64,000 bases of DNA from contig JBBIKG010000001.1 in NCBI GenBank assembly GCA_037445555.1, forward strand, positions 115,527-179,526, in the 5' to 3' direction. Position 1 is the first letter of the stretch; each line of letters begins with the position of its first letter. The notes under the pieces are model-generated. The model made no database searches and was not told where the DNA came from. It saw only the letters and a program-made list of their open reading frames with translations. Source of the DNA: JAAYJT01 sp037445555. GTDB lineage: Bacteria > Bacteroidota > Bacteroidia > Bacteroidales > JAAYJT01. Positions 23,526 to 31,544 of this stretch are shown one piece after another. Both the position numbers and the translations under genes were made by a program.

Positions 23526-24767
23526 ATGGGTAAAACACGGCTTATACAACTATGGGTGTCTGCGCTGTTTCTAAGCATCATAACAAATGATGCACGGGGG
23601 CAATTTATCGGATTTGAACTCCGTAACGATCGCCGCAGCTGGTCATTCCCCTTCGAAAATTTTAACAACCTCATCGTAGTGCCTGTTACACTAAATCACA
23701 CCCTGCCACTTAAATTCATTCTTGATACGGGTGTTCGTACCACCATCCTCACCGACCGTACCATCAGCGACCTGATTAACATTTCGTACGAAAGATCTGT
23801 GACCATCTTCGGCGCAGGTCATGCGCGTGAGTTGAATGCTTATGTGGCTAGTAACATCTCGCTTTCATTACCCGGCATCGAAGGCCGTGGTCAATCGCTG
23901 ATCGTGCTTGAAGAGGATTATCTCGAGCTTCGCGACCATCTCGGAGCCAATGTGCACGGAATTTTAGGCTATGAATTTTTTAACGCTTTTGTGGTAGATA
24001 TTGACTATGCACACAATAAGGTGATCATTAGCGAGCCCGCCACCTACAAGCCACCGCGTAACTACCTTGGGCTTAATTTTGAGATTATCCAGGCAAGACC
24101 ATATGTGCCAGCCACAATCATACAGGCAAACGGAAAATCCTTTGAAGGAAAATTTCTGATCGATACAGGAGCCAGCCATGCCATGCTGGTCGAATACGAT
24201 AGCCATGAGGATATTTATGAACCGCCAAATCAGTTTGAAGCCATCATTGGCAGGGGATTGTCGGGCGATATCTACGGGTTCTTTTCACGACTAAAAGGGA
24301 TTAAATTCGGACCCTTCGAGTTTTCGGAGGTTTTATCCTCTTTCACAAGTAACTATACCGATTCGCTCATCACTGAACTCACCCGTCGTAACGGTAGCAT
24401 CGGAGGCGACCTGCTGAGTAGGTTTAATATAATTATTGATTACAGCCGGCAAAAAATTTATTTGCGAAAAAACAGCAGCTTTAAAGAGCCTTTCGAGTTC
24501 AATATGAGCGGGCTGGATATTGTAGCCAAGGGAGCTGAATTTGAAAAAAAGGTCATACTTAAGGTCATCACCGACTCGCCAGCCTACGATACGGGCATTA
24601 TGCCCGGCGATGTGCTTGTGTCTTTGAATGGAATCCCTTCCCGGGATCTGTCTCTGAGCGAAGTGAACTATATCTTACGGTCTAAGCCTGAACGAAAGGT
24701 TTCCATAGTTGTTGAAAGGAATGGCTTAAAATTCAGGTATAAGTTTCGTTTAAAACGCCTGGTATAA
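23526..24767 (+). CDS. secreted retropepsin-like aspartic protease with C-terminal PDZ domain
   Basis: A 413-residue exported protein (hydrophobic LIQLWVSALFLSIITNDARG near the start, cleavage near 25). Two retropepsin-like halves each have the catalytic triad: LKFILDTGVRTTIL (about 58-71) and GKFLIDTGASHAML (about 207-220), so both Asp-Thr-Gly sites are present in one chain. A PDZ domain ends the protein (about 330-410; DSPAYDTGIMPGDVLVSLNGIP). Such proteins are common in Bacteroidetes but their substrates are unknown. Sitting 26 bases after the kinase and 24 bases before a GH13 enzyme, it appears to belong to the glucan operon. Confidence 0.85.
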   Translation: MGKTRLIQLWVSALFLSIITNDARGQFIGFELRNDRRSWSFPFENFNNLIVVPVTLNHTLPLKFILDTGVRTTILTDRTISDLINISYERSVTIFGAGHARELNAYVASNISLSLPGIEGRGQSLIVLEEDYLELRDHLGANVHGILGYEFFNAFVVDIDYAHNKVIISEPATYKPPRNYLGLNFEIIQARPYVPATIIQANGKSFEGKFLIDTGASHAMLVEYDSHEDIYEPPNQFEAIIGRGLSGDIYGFFSRLKGIKFGPFEFSEVLSSFTSNYTDSLITELTRRNGSIGGDLLSRFNIIIDYSRQKIYLRKNSSFKEPFEFNMSGLDIVAKGAEFEKKVILKVITDSPAYDTGIMPGDVLVSLNGIPSRDLSLSEVNYILRSKPERKVSIVVERNGLKFRYKFRLKRLV

Positions 24768-24791
24768 CAAAATACTAAGAAACATTTTGGT

Positions 24792-26636
24792 ATGAGAAAG
24801 AATATTGTTTGGATAATCGTCTTGTTGTTGATTGCCATACGTTCGCAAGCAGGCATTACCCGTATTGACCCGCCTTTTTGGTGGGTGGGGATGAGAAATC
24901 CTGAGGTTCAACTTATGATCTATGGTGAGAACATAGCCGGAGCCAATGTGGTGATCGACTGTGAGGAGATCCTGATCAAACGAATTATACGGGGCGTCAG
25001 CGACAGGTACCTTTTTATTGACCTGGAGATGAAGCCCGGTTTAATACCGGGTTTTTACAAACTGAAACTGAGCAGAGATAAAAAGATACTTGGCGAATAT
25101 AGCTTTGAGTTTAAAGCCCGACAGGCAGGATCGGCCAACCGGCCACGCTTCGATGCCCGGGATGCCATTTATATGATCATGCCCGATCGGTTTGCCAACG
25201 GTAATCCGGATAATGATAATATCGCCTCGATGCTCGAAAAAGCCGACCGCAACCGCCCCAACGGAAGGCATGGAGGTGACATTGCGGGCATACGCCAGCA
25301 TCTTGATTACATTGCAAACCTTGGATTTACAGCATTGTGGATCAATCCGTTGTTAGAAAACAACATGCCAAGGTATTCCTATCACGGGTATGCAATCACC
25401 GATTTTTATGCCATCGATCCCCGGTTTGGAACCCTTGATGATTACAGGTCCTTGATCAATGAAGCCCATGATAAGGGAATCAAAATCATTAAGGACATGG
25501 TGTTGAATCATTGCGGGACCAATCATTTTTGGGTCAAAGACCCACCTTCGGCCGACTGGCTCAATCAATGGAAGGTATTTACGCGCACCAACTATCGGTC
25601 AACAACCCTGGTCGATCCTTACCGATCTGAATATGATATGGATCTTATGGTGAAAGGATGGTTTGACAGGAGCATGGCCGACCTGAACCAAAACAACCCT
25701 TTGCTTGCCACCTACCTGATTCAGAACAGCATCTGGTGGATTGAGCATACGGGCCTTGATGGCATACGCATGGACACTCAGCCCTATCCGTTCAAAGATT
25801 TCATGGCCAACTGGGGAAAAGCAATTCTTGAAGAGTATCCTGATTTTTTCATGGTGGGTGAGGCCTGGCTCAACAAAGCCTCATTGGTGGCATACTACCA
25901 GAAAAATGCCCTCACACATGATGATTACAACTCATACATGCCCAGTGTCTTTGATTTTCCTCTCAACGGAGCCCTTTTGGCAGCATTTAACGAGGCAGAC
26001 GGCTGGGAAAACGGGGTGGCCAAATTGTATGAAACCCTAGTGGAGGATTTTCTGTATCCAAATCCCAATCACCTGGTGACATTTCTTGATAATCATGATA
26101 AAAGCCGTTATTTCAATGTGGTCGGCGAAGACCTCAACAAGCTAAAGATGGCGCTGACCTTTCTTTTCACTACCAGAGGCATCCCATCTGTTTACTATGG
26201 TACCGAACTACTGATGACCGGATCGGCTCAGCCTGAACACGGTGAAATCAGAAAAGATTTTCCCGGTGGATGGCCGGGCGATGCAACCAACGCCTTTTTA
26301 GCAGCAGGAAGAAATGCATCGCAAAATGAAATCCATACCCTAATACAGAAACTTATTCAATTACGAAGCAGCCATAGCTGCCTCTCGCACGGAAAGCTTA
26401 CCCATTTTGTGCCTAACGATGGCGTTTATGTGTATTTCAGATACACTCCTGATGAATGCATTATGGTAGTGCTGAACAACCAAACTTCGGAAACCACCTT
26501 GCAAACCAAACGATTCAACGAAAAGCTGGGTGCTTACCGAAAAATGACCAACCTTCTGACAGGAGAGGAATCGGAAATTGCAGAAAAGCTCCAGTTGAAA
26601 GGAAAGTCAGCTTCGGTGTTTATGCTGGGCAAGTGA
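24792..26636 (+). CDS. GH13 alpha-amylase / neopullulanase (SusA-like), exported
   Basis: A 614-residue enzyme with a signal peptide (VWIIVLLLIAIRSQA, cleavage near 21). An N-terminal Ig-like domain (about 22-110; RIDPPFWWVGMRNPEVQLMIYG) is typical of cyclomaltodextrinase/neopullulanase proteins such as SusA. The catalytic barrel has all key residues: nucleophile Asp328 in GIRMDTQ, acid/base Glu357 in GEAW, and Asp436 in FLDNHDKSR. It should cleave alpha-1,4 bonds of starch, pullulan or cyclodextrins in the periplasm. Another GH13 gene follows 50 bases later. Confidence 0.93.
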   Translation: MRKNIVWIIVLLLIAIRSQAGITRIDPPFWWVGMRNPEVQLMIYGENIAGANVVIDCEEILIKRIIRGVSDRYLFIDLEMKPGLIPGFYKLKLSRDKKILGEYSFEFKARQAGSANRPRFDARDAIYMIMPDRFANGNPDNDNIASMLEKADRNRPNGRHGGDIAGIRQHLDYIANLGFTALWINPLLENNMPRYSYHGYAITDFYAIDPRFGTLDDYRSLINEAHDKGIKIIKDMVLNHCGTNHFWVKDPPSADWLNQWKVFTRTNYRSTTLVDPYRSEYDMDLMVKGWFDRSMADLNQNNPLLATYLIQNSIWWIEHTGLDGIRMDTQPYPFKDFMANWGKAILEEYPDFFMVGEAWLNKASLVAYYQKNALTHDDYNSYMPSVFDFPLNGALLAAFNEADGWENGVAKLYETLVEDFLYPNPNHLVTFLDNHDKSRYFNVVGEDLNKLKMALTFLFTTRGIPSVYYGTELLMTGSAQPEHGEIRKDFPGGWPGDATNAFLAAGRNASQNEIHTLIQKLIQLRSSHSCLSHGKLTHFVPNDGVYVYFRYTPDECIMVVLNNQTSETTLQTKRFNEKLGAYRKMTNLLTGEESEIAEKLQLKGKSASVFMLGK

Positions 26637-26686
26637 CAAATGTTGACCAAATGGCTTTACTCATTTAAGCTTAAGATTGTGCAAGT

Positions 26687-29065
26687 ATGAAGAGCATATT
26701 TTTCGGTGTAATTATCATCTGTACCTTGGCAGGCTGTGGCAACCTGAAACAGGAATCACCTTTTGCTGCCGGCACGGATATGATAACCCTGGCAATGCCT
26801 TTCAGGATGGAAGGAATCCAGTCAGTTTTGCACCTCGATGATTATTTTACAGATCCCCAGGTGGTAGATTCAGTGACCGGACGAGAGGGGCTATCTTTTC
26901 ATTTAGATAAAAACACTGCACAGGTAGTCGTTACAGCCACAATGGAACACCTGCCTTTATACTCGGAAATTAAATTCTGGGTCGGAGGGAAAGCCTATTC
27001 TGTGCTGATCGAAAAAGCCAAGCGGGCAAAGTTTGTGTTCACATTTGACCCTAAAAACAAGGTGTACAGGGATGTGCGAATCACCGGGCAGATGAACAAC
27101 TGGAACCGCAACGCCACACCACTATCTATGAAGGCCGGAGTCTGGCAGGCTGAGTTAGACCTTAATCCCGGCAGGTACCAGTACCTGTTGATTTTGGACG
27201 GTATTGAAGGGCTTGACCCGAATAATCCTGAAAAGGTTGACAATAATATTGGAGGGTTCAATTCAGTGCTGACACTGGGGCAAACCAACTTTAAAGGTTG
27301 TCCTGAGCTGGTTCCACGCTCATTTAATAGAAACAAAATTATCATAGATTTCAATAATGCTCCGGATAAAATATATATTTTCTGGCAAAATTTCAGATTG
27401 CCGGTTCAATATATCGCCAGGCACGATGATAATGTTGTTATCCAAATCCCCGCTGAAGCACAAACACTCGATCGTTCATTCATCCGTCTTTGGTCATACA
27501 ATGATGCCGGAACTTCAAACAACCTGCTAATCCCATTGCAAAAAGGAAAAGTGGTTACTTCTTCAAAACTCCTGACCCGGCAGGATAAAGAAGCCTCTAT
27601 TCTTTACTTTTTAATGGTAGACCGCTTTAACAACGGAAACCGTAGCAACGATCAGCCCATTGATGATCCTGATATTTTGCCACCAGCAAACTATTGGGGC
27701 GGCGACCTGGAAGGAATTACAAACAAAGTATACGAAGGATATTTCTCGAATCTCGGTGTAAATTCTATCTGGCTTTCGCCAATTACCCAGAACCCACTCC
27801 GGGGCTATGTGGAATATCCGGCACCTCACCGAAAATATTCCGGGTACCACGGGTATTGGCCCGTTACGCTTACCACAGTCGATCACCGATTTGGGACTTC
27901 AGCCGATATGCACGCACTGGTCAGATCATCGCATGCTAGAGGAATTAACCTCCTGCTCGACTATGTGTCAAACCATGTGCACGAAGAAAACCAATTATAC
28001 AAAAATCATGTGGGATGGGCTACGCCACTCAACTTACCCGATGGTAGAAAAAATATCAGGCTTTGGGACGAGTTTAGGCTCACAACCTGGTTCGACACGT
28101 TTATGCCCAGCCTCAACCACGATATCATTGAGGTGGTGGAAACCATAAGCGATTCGGCAGTGTATTGGATAAAGGAGTATGATCTTGACGGGTTCAGGCA
28201 TGATGCCACCAAGCACGTTCCTGAACATTACTGGCGAACCCTGACCCGCAAACTTAAGAAAGAAATCACCCAGCCTACAGGAAAGAGATTGTACCAGATT
28301 GGCGAAACCTTTGGCAGTCGTGAACTTATTGGTAGTTACGTATCATCAGGTGAGCTCGACGGTCAGTTTGATTTTAATCTCTATTTCGATGCCAGAAGCA
28401 TTTTTGCACTCGATCATGAGAGTTTTGTACGGATGAATCAATCGCTGATGGAATCATTTACGTACTATGGAACAACTCACCTGATGGGAAATATAACCGG
28501 CAATCACGACTTGCCAAGGTTTATCAGCTATGCCAGCGGCGATCTGAAATTCGGTGAAGACCAAAATGAAGCGGCATGGACCAGGAAGATCGGAGTGACA
28601 GATACGGTGGGTTATTACAAACTTTCGATGCTAACCGCTTTTATTATGACCATTCCCGGGGTTCCGGTTATTTACTACGGCGACGAGATCGGCTTGCCGG
28701 GTGCAGGAGATCCTGACAGCCGCCGCCCCATGAAGTTTAATGATCTGACAGCGCTCCAACAAAAAACCAAAGAAAAAGCTTCCAGGATGGCGAATCTTCG
28801 CAAAAATAGACTTTCGCTTTTATATGGCAATTTTGATGTATTTCAGGTTGATGACCAAACATGGGTTTACGGTCGGACCTATTTCGATGAATTTACCTTG
28901 GTGGCTTTCAACAAAGGTAGTTCGGCACGACAATTTGAAATTGAAATCCCTGATCGGTTCGGCAGAAAGATATTGAAGTCTAATTTTGGTGCAGTCGTCG
29001 AAGCTCGTGACGGTAAGATCAAATTTACACTACCTCCCTACAGTTTCGAGGTCATAGGAAATTGA
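26687..29065 (+). CDS. GH13 alpha-amylase lipoprotein with internal carbohydrate-binding module
   Basis: A 792-residue lipoprotein (MKSIFFGVIIICTLAGC, acceptor Cys at 17), so it should sit on the envelope. After a short beta domain comes a CBM48/AMPK-glycogen-binding-like module (about 125-185; DVRITGQMNNWNRNATPL, GRYQYLLILDG). A linker domain follows, then the GH13 barrel from about 300. Catalytic residues are intact: Asp506 in GFRHDATKH, Glu540 in GETFG and Asp608 in GNHDLPR. It would attack larger alpha-glucans at the surface or in the periplasm, feeding the preceding SusA-like enzyme and MalQ. Confidence 0.92.
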   Translation: MKSIFFGVIIICTLAGCGNLKQESPFAAGTDMITLAMPFRMEGIQSVLHLDDYFTDPQVVDSVTGREGLSFHLDKNTAQVVVTATMEHLPLYSEIKFWVGGKAYSVLIEKAKRAKFVFTFDPKNKVYRDVRITGQMNNWNRNATPLSMKAGVWQAELDLNPGRYQYLLILDGIEGLDPNNPEKVDNNIGGFNSVLTLGQTNFKGCPELVPRSFNRNKIIIDFNNAPDKIYIFWQNFRLPVQYIARHDDNVVIQIPAEAQTLDRSFIRLWSYNDAGTSNNLLIPLQKGKVVTSSKLLTRQDKEASILYFLMVDRFNNGNRSNDQPIDDPDILPPANYWGGDLEGITNKVYEGYFSNLGVNSIWLSPITQNPLRGYVEYPAPHRKYSGYHGYWPVTLTTVDHRFGTSADMHALVRSSHARGINLLLDYVSNHVHEENQLYKNHVGWATPLNLPDGRKNIRLWDEFRLTTWFDTFMPSLNHDIIEVVETISDSAVYWIKEYDLDGFRHDATKHVPEHYWRTLTRKLKKEITQPTGKRLYQIGETFGSRELIGSYVSSGELDGQFDFNLYFDARSIFALDHESFVRMNQSLMESFTYYGTTHLMGNITGNHDLPRFISYASGDLKFGEDQNEAAWTRKIGVTDTVGYYKLSMLTAFIMTIPGVPVIYYGDEIGLPGAGDPDSRRPMKFNDLTALQQKTKEKASRMANLRKNRLSLLYGNFDVFQVDDQTWVYGRTYFDEFTLVAFNKGSSARQFEIEIPDRFGRKILKSNFGAVVEARDGKIKFTLPPYSFEVIGN

Positions 29066-29123
29066 CAGTCCATTGATTGATACCTTGCAAGAAATATTCT
29101 CATAACCCTAATCCCATCATCAC

Positions 29124-29756
29124 ATGAAAAAAAACTTACTTATTTGTTTTACACTTCTTAGTATCCGGCTATTGGCGCAGGACAACCTGATCAGGCTTCC
29201 CGAACCAACCACCAAGGGAGGAATGCCTTTAATGGAAGCCTTGAACACCCGACATTCGGAAAGAGCTTTCTCGGCAAGGGAACTCGACCTGCAAACACTT
29301 TCCGATATTCTGTGGGCAGGATTTGGATACAATCGCCGCGATACGAAGAGACGTACAGCTCCGACCTCGATGAATTTTCAGGAAATTGAAATTTACGCCG
29401 CCATGGTAGGCGGGTTGTACCGGTATAACGCCTGGGACAACACCCTCGAGTTGGTGCATAACCGCGACATTAGGGCGGCAACGGGCACACAAGCTTACGT
29501 TGCTAACGCACCGCTTAACCTCATATATGTGGCAGATCAGCGCAAGGTCCGAAATCCGGGAAGCGAATCGCAACTCAGGGCCAGCTATGCCAACACCGGG
29601 TTCATTGCCCAAAACGTGTATCTATATTGTTCATCCGCAGGCCTGGTGAGCGTCATAAGGGCTTTGTTCAATGAAGGTGAGTTGGTGAAAGCGATGGGTC
29701 TCGATGAGAGTATGAAAATCATTCTTTGCCACTCCATCGGATATCCCCAGCGTTAA
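29124..29756 (+). CDS. exported nitroreductase / SagB-type oxidoreductase
   Basis: A 210-residue flavin-fold protein. It starts with a signal-like segment (LLICFTLLSIRLLAQ). It then shows NTRHSERAFSARELDLQTLSDILWAGFGYNR, the FMN-binding start of the nitroreductase/SagB group, and ends with MGLDESMKIILCHSIGYPQ. These enzymes reduce nitro compounds, quinones or thiazolines with NAD(P)H and FMN. A secreted form suggests an envelope redox role, but no substrate can be named. It follows the glucan genes by 58 bases and converges with the GH13-like gene at 29794. Confidence 0.8.
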   Translation: MKKNLLICFTLLSIRLLAQDNLIRLPEPTTKGGMPLMEALNTRHSERAFSARELDLQTLSDILWAGFGYNRRDTKRRTAPTSMNFQEIEIYAAMVGGLYRYNAWDNTLELVHNRDIRAATGTQAYVANAPLNLIYVADQRKVRNPGSESQLRASYANTGFIAQNVYLYCSSAGLVSVIRALFNEGELVKAMGLDESMKIILCHSIGYPQR

Positions 29757-29793
29757 GCACACGGTCAGAGTGTGTGAAGTATGGACGGGAGAC

Positions 29794-31536
29794 CTAGAAT
29801 GAGTAGATTAAAGCAGTCAATGGTTTGATGCTCAGGGGAATGCCAGTATCGATGGCCTCGCTCACCGTAAATGAAACAATATCCTTACCCCATAGGAGCT
29901 CCTCGGCCTTTAAGCGGCTGTGGCGTTCAACCTTAAGTGTTGAATCGGGGTAGTCCTGCATCAGGTCAAAGGCGTGCTGGGGAATATGAATCCTCAGGTC
30001 CTCGAAGTTTGTTCGTCCGAAATTCAGTACAATAAGTAGGCATTCGTTGGCGGCATACCTGAGGTAGGCATATAGATATCTGGGGTCGAGCGAGTGCTGG
30101 TTCACCCACATCAGGTCATACAACGCTCCGCGATGTAGAGGCTCCTTATCATGGCAGAGCGTAAAAAGACGTTCATAAAATTTCTGTAAATCTTTCTGCT
30201 GCCGGGTTAGGTTGGCATCATTAAAAGCGTCGTGGTTCACCAGCAGCTGCAATGACGGCAATTCGGCATAATCAACCTGAGATGTAGTTTCATGCTGTGA
30301 GCTACCGACCGCAAAACCACCCACATTTATGCCGATTTCCTGCCCAAAATAACACATCACCGGCCCGTTATTCAGGGTGGAAGCAACCACCATGGCAGGA
30401 AGGTCTTTCCACGTAACTCTGGGAAATCTGCCGGATTCCAGACCCGCTGAATCATGAGTTGGAAGAAGCCTGATCATTAAATCGTCCCTGCCTGAAGGAT
30501 TTTGCCATGAAAGCGATATTTCTGATGCGGGGAGGATTCCTGTAATTACTTTTCTCAGGATGTCAAACAACCCTGCCTTATCAAGCAGAAAGTCAAACTG
30601 CCCGTAGTCCAGCCAATTCGACACATGGGTATAATCAAGGTTATCAGTAATAAACAACAGGGAAGGATAGGATCTCTTCACTACCGGAATAACCCAGTTC
30701 CAAAATTCAAGTGGCATCAAGTGTGCTCCCTCGCAATTGAACCCATCTATGCCTTTTCCTGCCCAGAAGAGTAGTATCTCACGCAACCTTTGCCAGGTGT
30801 CAGGGATTGGGTCAAAGTAAGAGGTGTTTGAGGAGTAATCTACCTCATAATTAGGTTGGATTGCGTCGTTCCATTGATTATCATACCGTAGCGAACTGCA
30901 CCCATAGTTGTCGCCGGCTCTTTCCGGAGATTCATTACTGGGTTCATGGGAAATAATATCTCTTTGCCCGGCATCACGCCATTCCACTGCCGATAAACTC
31001 AGGATTTCTTCTTTGTTCAGGTAAAAGAGATTATTACCCGGGCACAACGGATGTGTGCAATCATCAGGCTGCCCCAGGCCAGAAACTTCTGGCGGCTTTG
31101 CCAGACTTTTGCATTGTCTGGCCACACGATTAGGCATAAAATCAATGATTACCTTAAGCCCGGCCTGGTGTGTGCGTTCCACCATTGATTCGAACTCCAG
31201 CATTCGCTGATCAGGATTTTCTGAAACTAAGGATTTGACATCATAACAATCTCTCGTATCAAAGTGCGAACTGGCTGCCCCCTTAATCGATGTTCCGGGT
31301 GGGGCCGGCCGCCCAACGGATGAGTCGCCGGTGGTAGGGGTATTCGCCAGATTGCCTGTGTACCAGAGGTGTGTAATGCCCAGTTGCTTAAAGTATGCCA
31401 AAACCACGTCTGTGATATTGTTGAATTTTTCGCAACCCTTTTCCTGGCCGGCCGCAAAAGGAAGATTTTGTCGGTGATTATTGCCAAATAAATTTATTGG
31501 CAGCTGATAGATTATAATTTTCCCGGCCCTCTGCAT
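29794..31536 (-). CDS. GH13-family protein with altered catalytic residues
   Basis: A 580-residue cytoplasmic alpha-amylase-like protein without a signal peptide. The barrel is recognisable: ITHLWYTGNLANT, GLKVIIDFMPNRVARQ, GIDGFNCEGAHLMPLEFW, GQFDFLLDKAGLFDIL, and a C-terminal beta domain. It matches a Bacteroidetes GH13 type in which these segments normally read GFRCDMAEMVP and FIAEIYN. Here the nucleophile Asp is Glu269, the preceding Arg is Asn, and the acid/base Glu is Asp298 (FITDNLD). The third acid, Asp362 in THDSAG, is kept. Activity is therefore doubtful. It starts 8 bases after the stop of the large redox fusion protein, so it appears to be part of that operon. Confidence 0.82.
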   Translation of the reverse strand: MQRAGKIIIYQLPINLFGNNHRQNLPFAAGQEKGCEKFNNITDVVLAYFKQLGITHLWYTGNLANTPTTGDSSVGRPAPPGTSIKGAASSHFDTRDCYDVKSLVSENPDQRMLEFESMVERTHQAGLKVIIDFMPNRVARQCKSLAKPPEVSGLGQPDDCTHPLCPGNNLFYLNKEEILSLSAVEWRDAGQRDIISHEPSNESPERAGDNYGCSSLRYDNQWNDAIQPNYEVDYSSNTSYFDPIPDTWQRLREILLFWAGKGIDGFNCEGAHLMPLEFWNWVIPVVKRSYPSLLFITDNLDYTHVSNWLDYGQFDFLLDKAGLFDILRKVITGILPASEISLSWQNPSGRDDLMIRLLPTHDSAGLESGRFPRVTWKDLPAMVVASTLNNGPVMCYFGQEIGINVGGFAVGSSQHETTSQVDYAELPSLQLLVNHDAFNDANLTRQQKDLQKFYERLFTLCHDKEPLHRGALYDLMWVNQHSLDPRYLYAYLRYAANECLLIVLNFGRTNFEDLRIHIPQHAFDLMQDYPDSTLKVERHSRLKAEELLWGKDIVSFTVSEAIDTGIPLSIKPLTALIYSF

Positions 31537-31544
31537 CGCACTGG

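Noticed and set aside
29757..29775. Small inverted repeat CACAC/GTGTG between two convergent genes
   Set aside because: A 5-bp stem without a T run is too weak to call a terminator.
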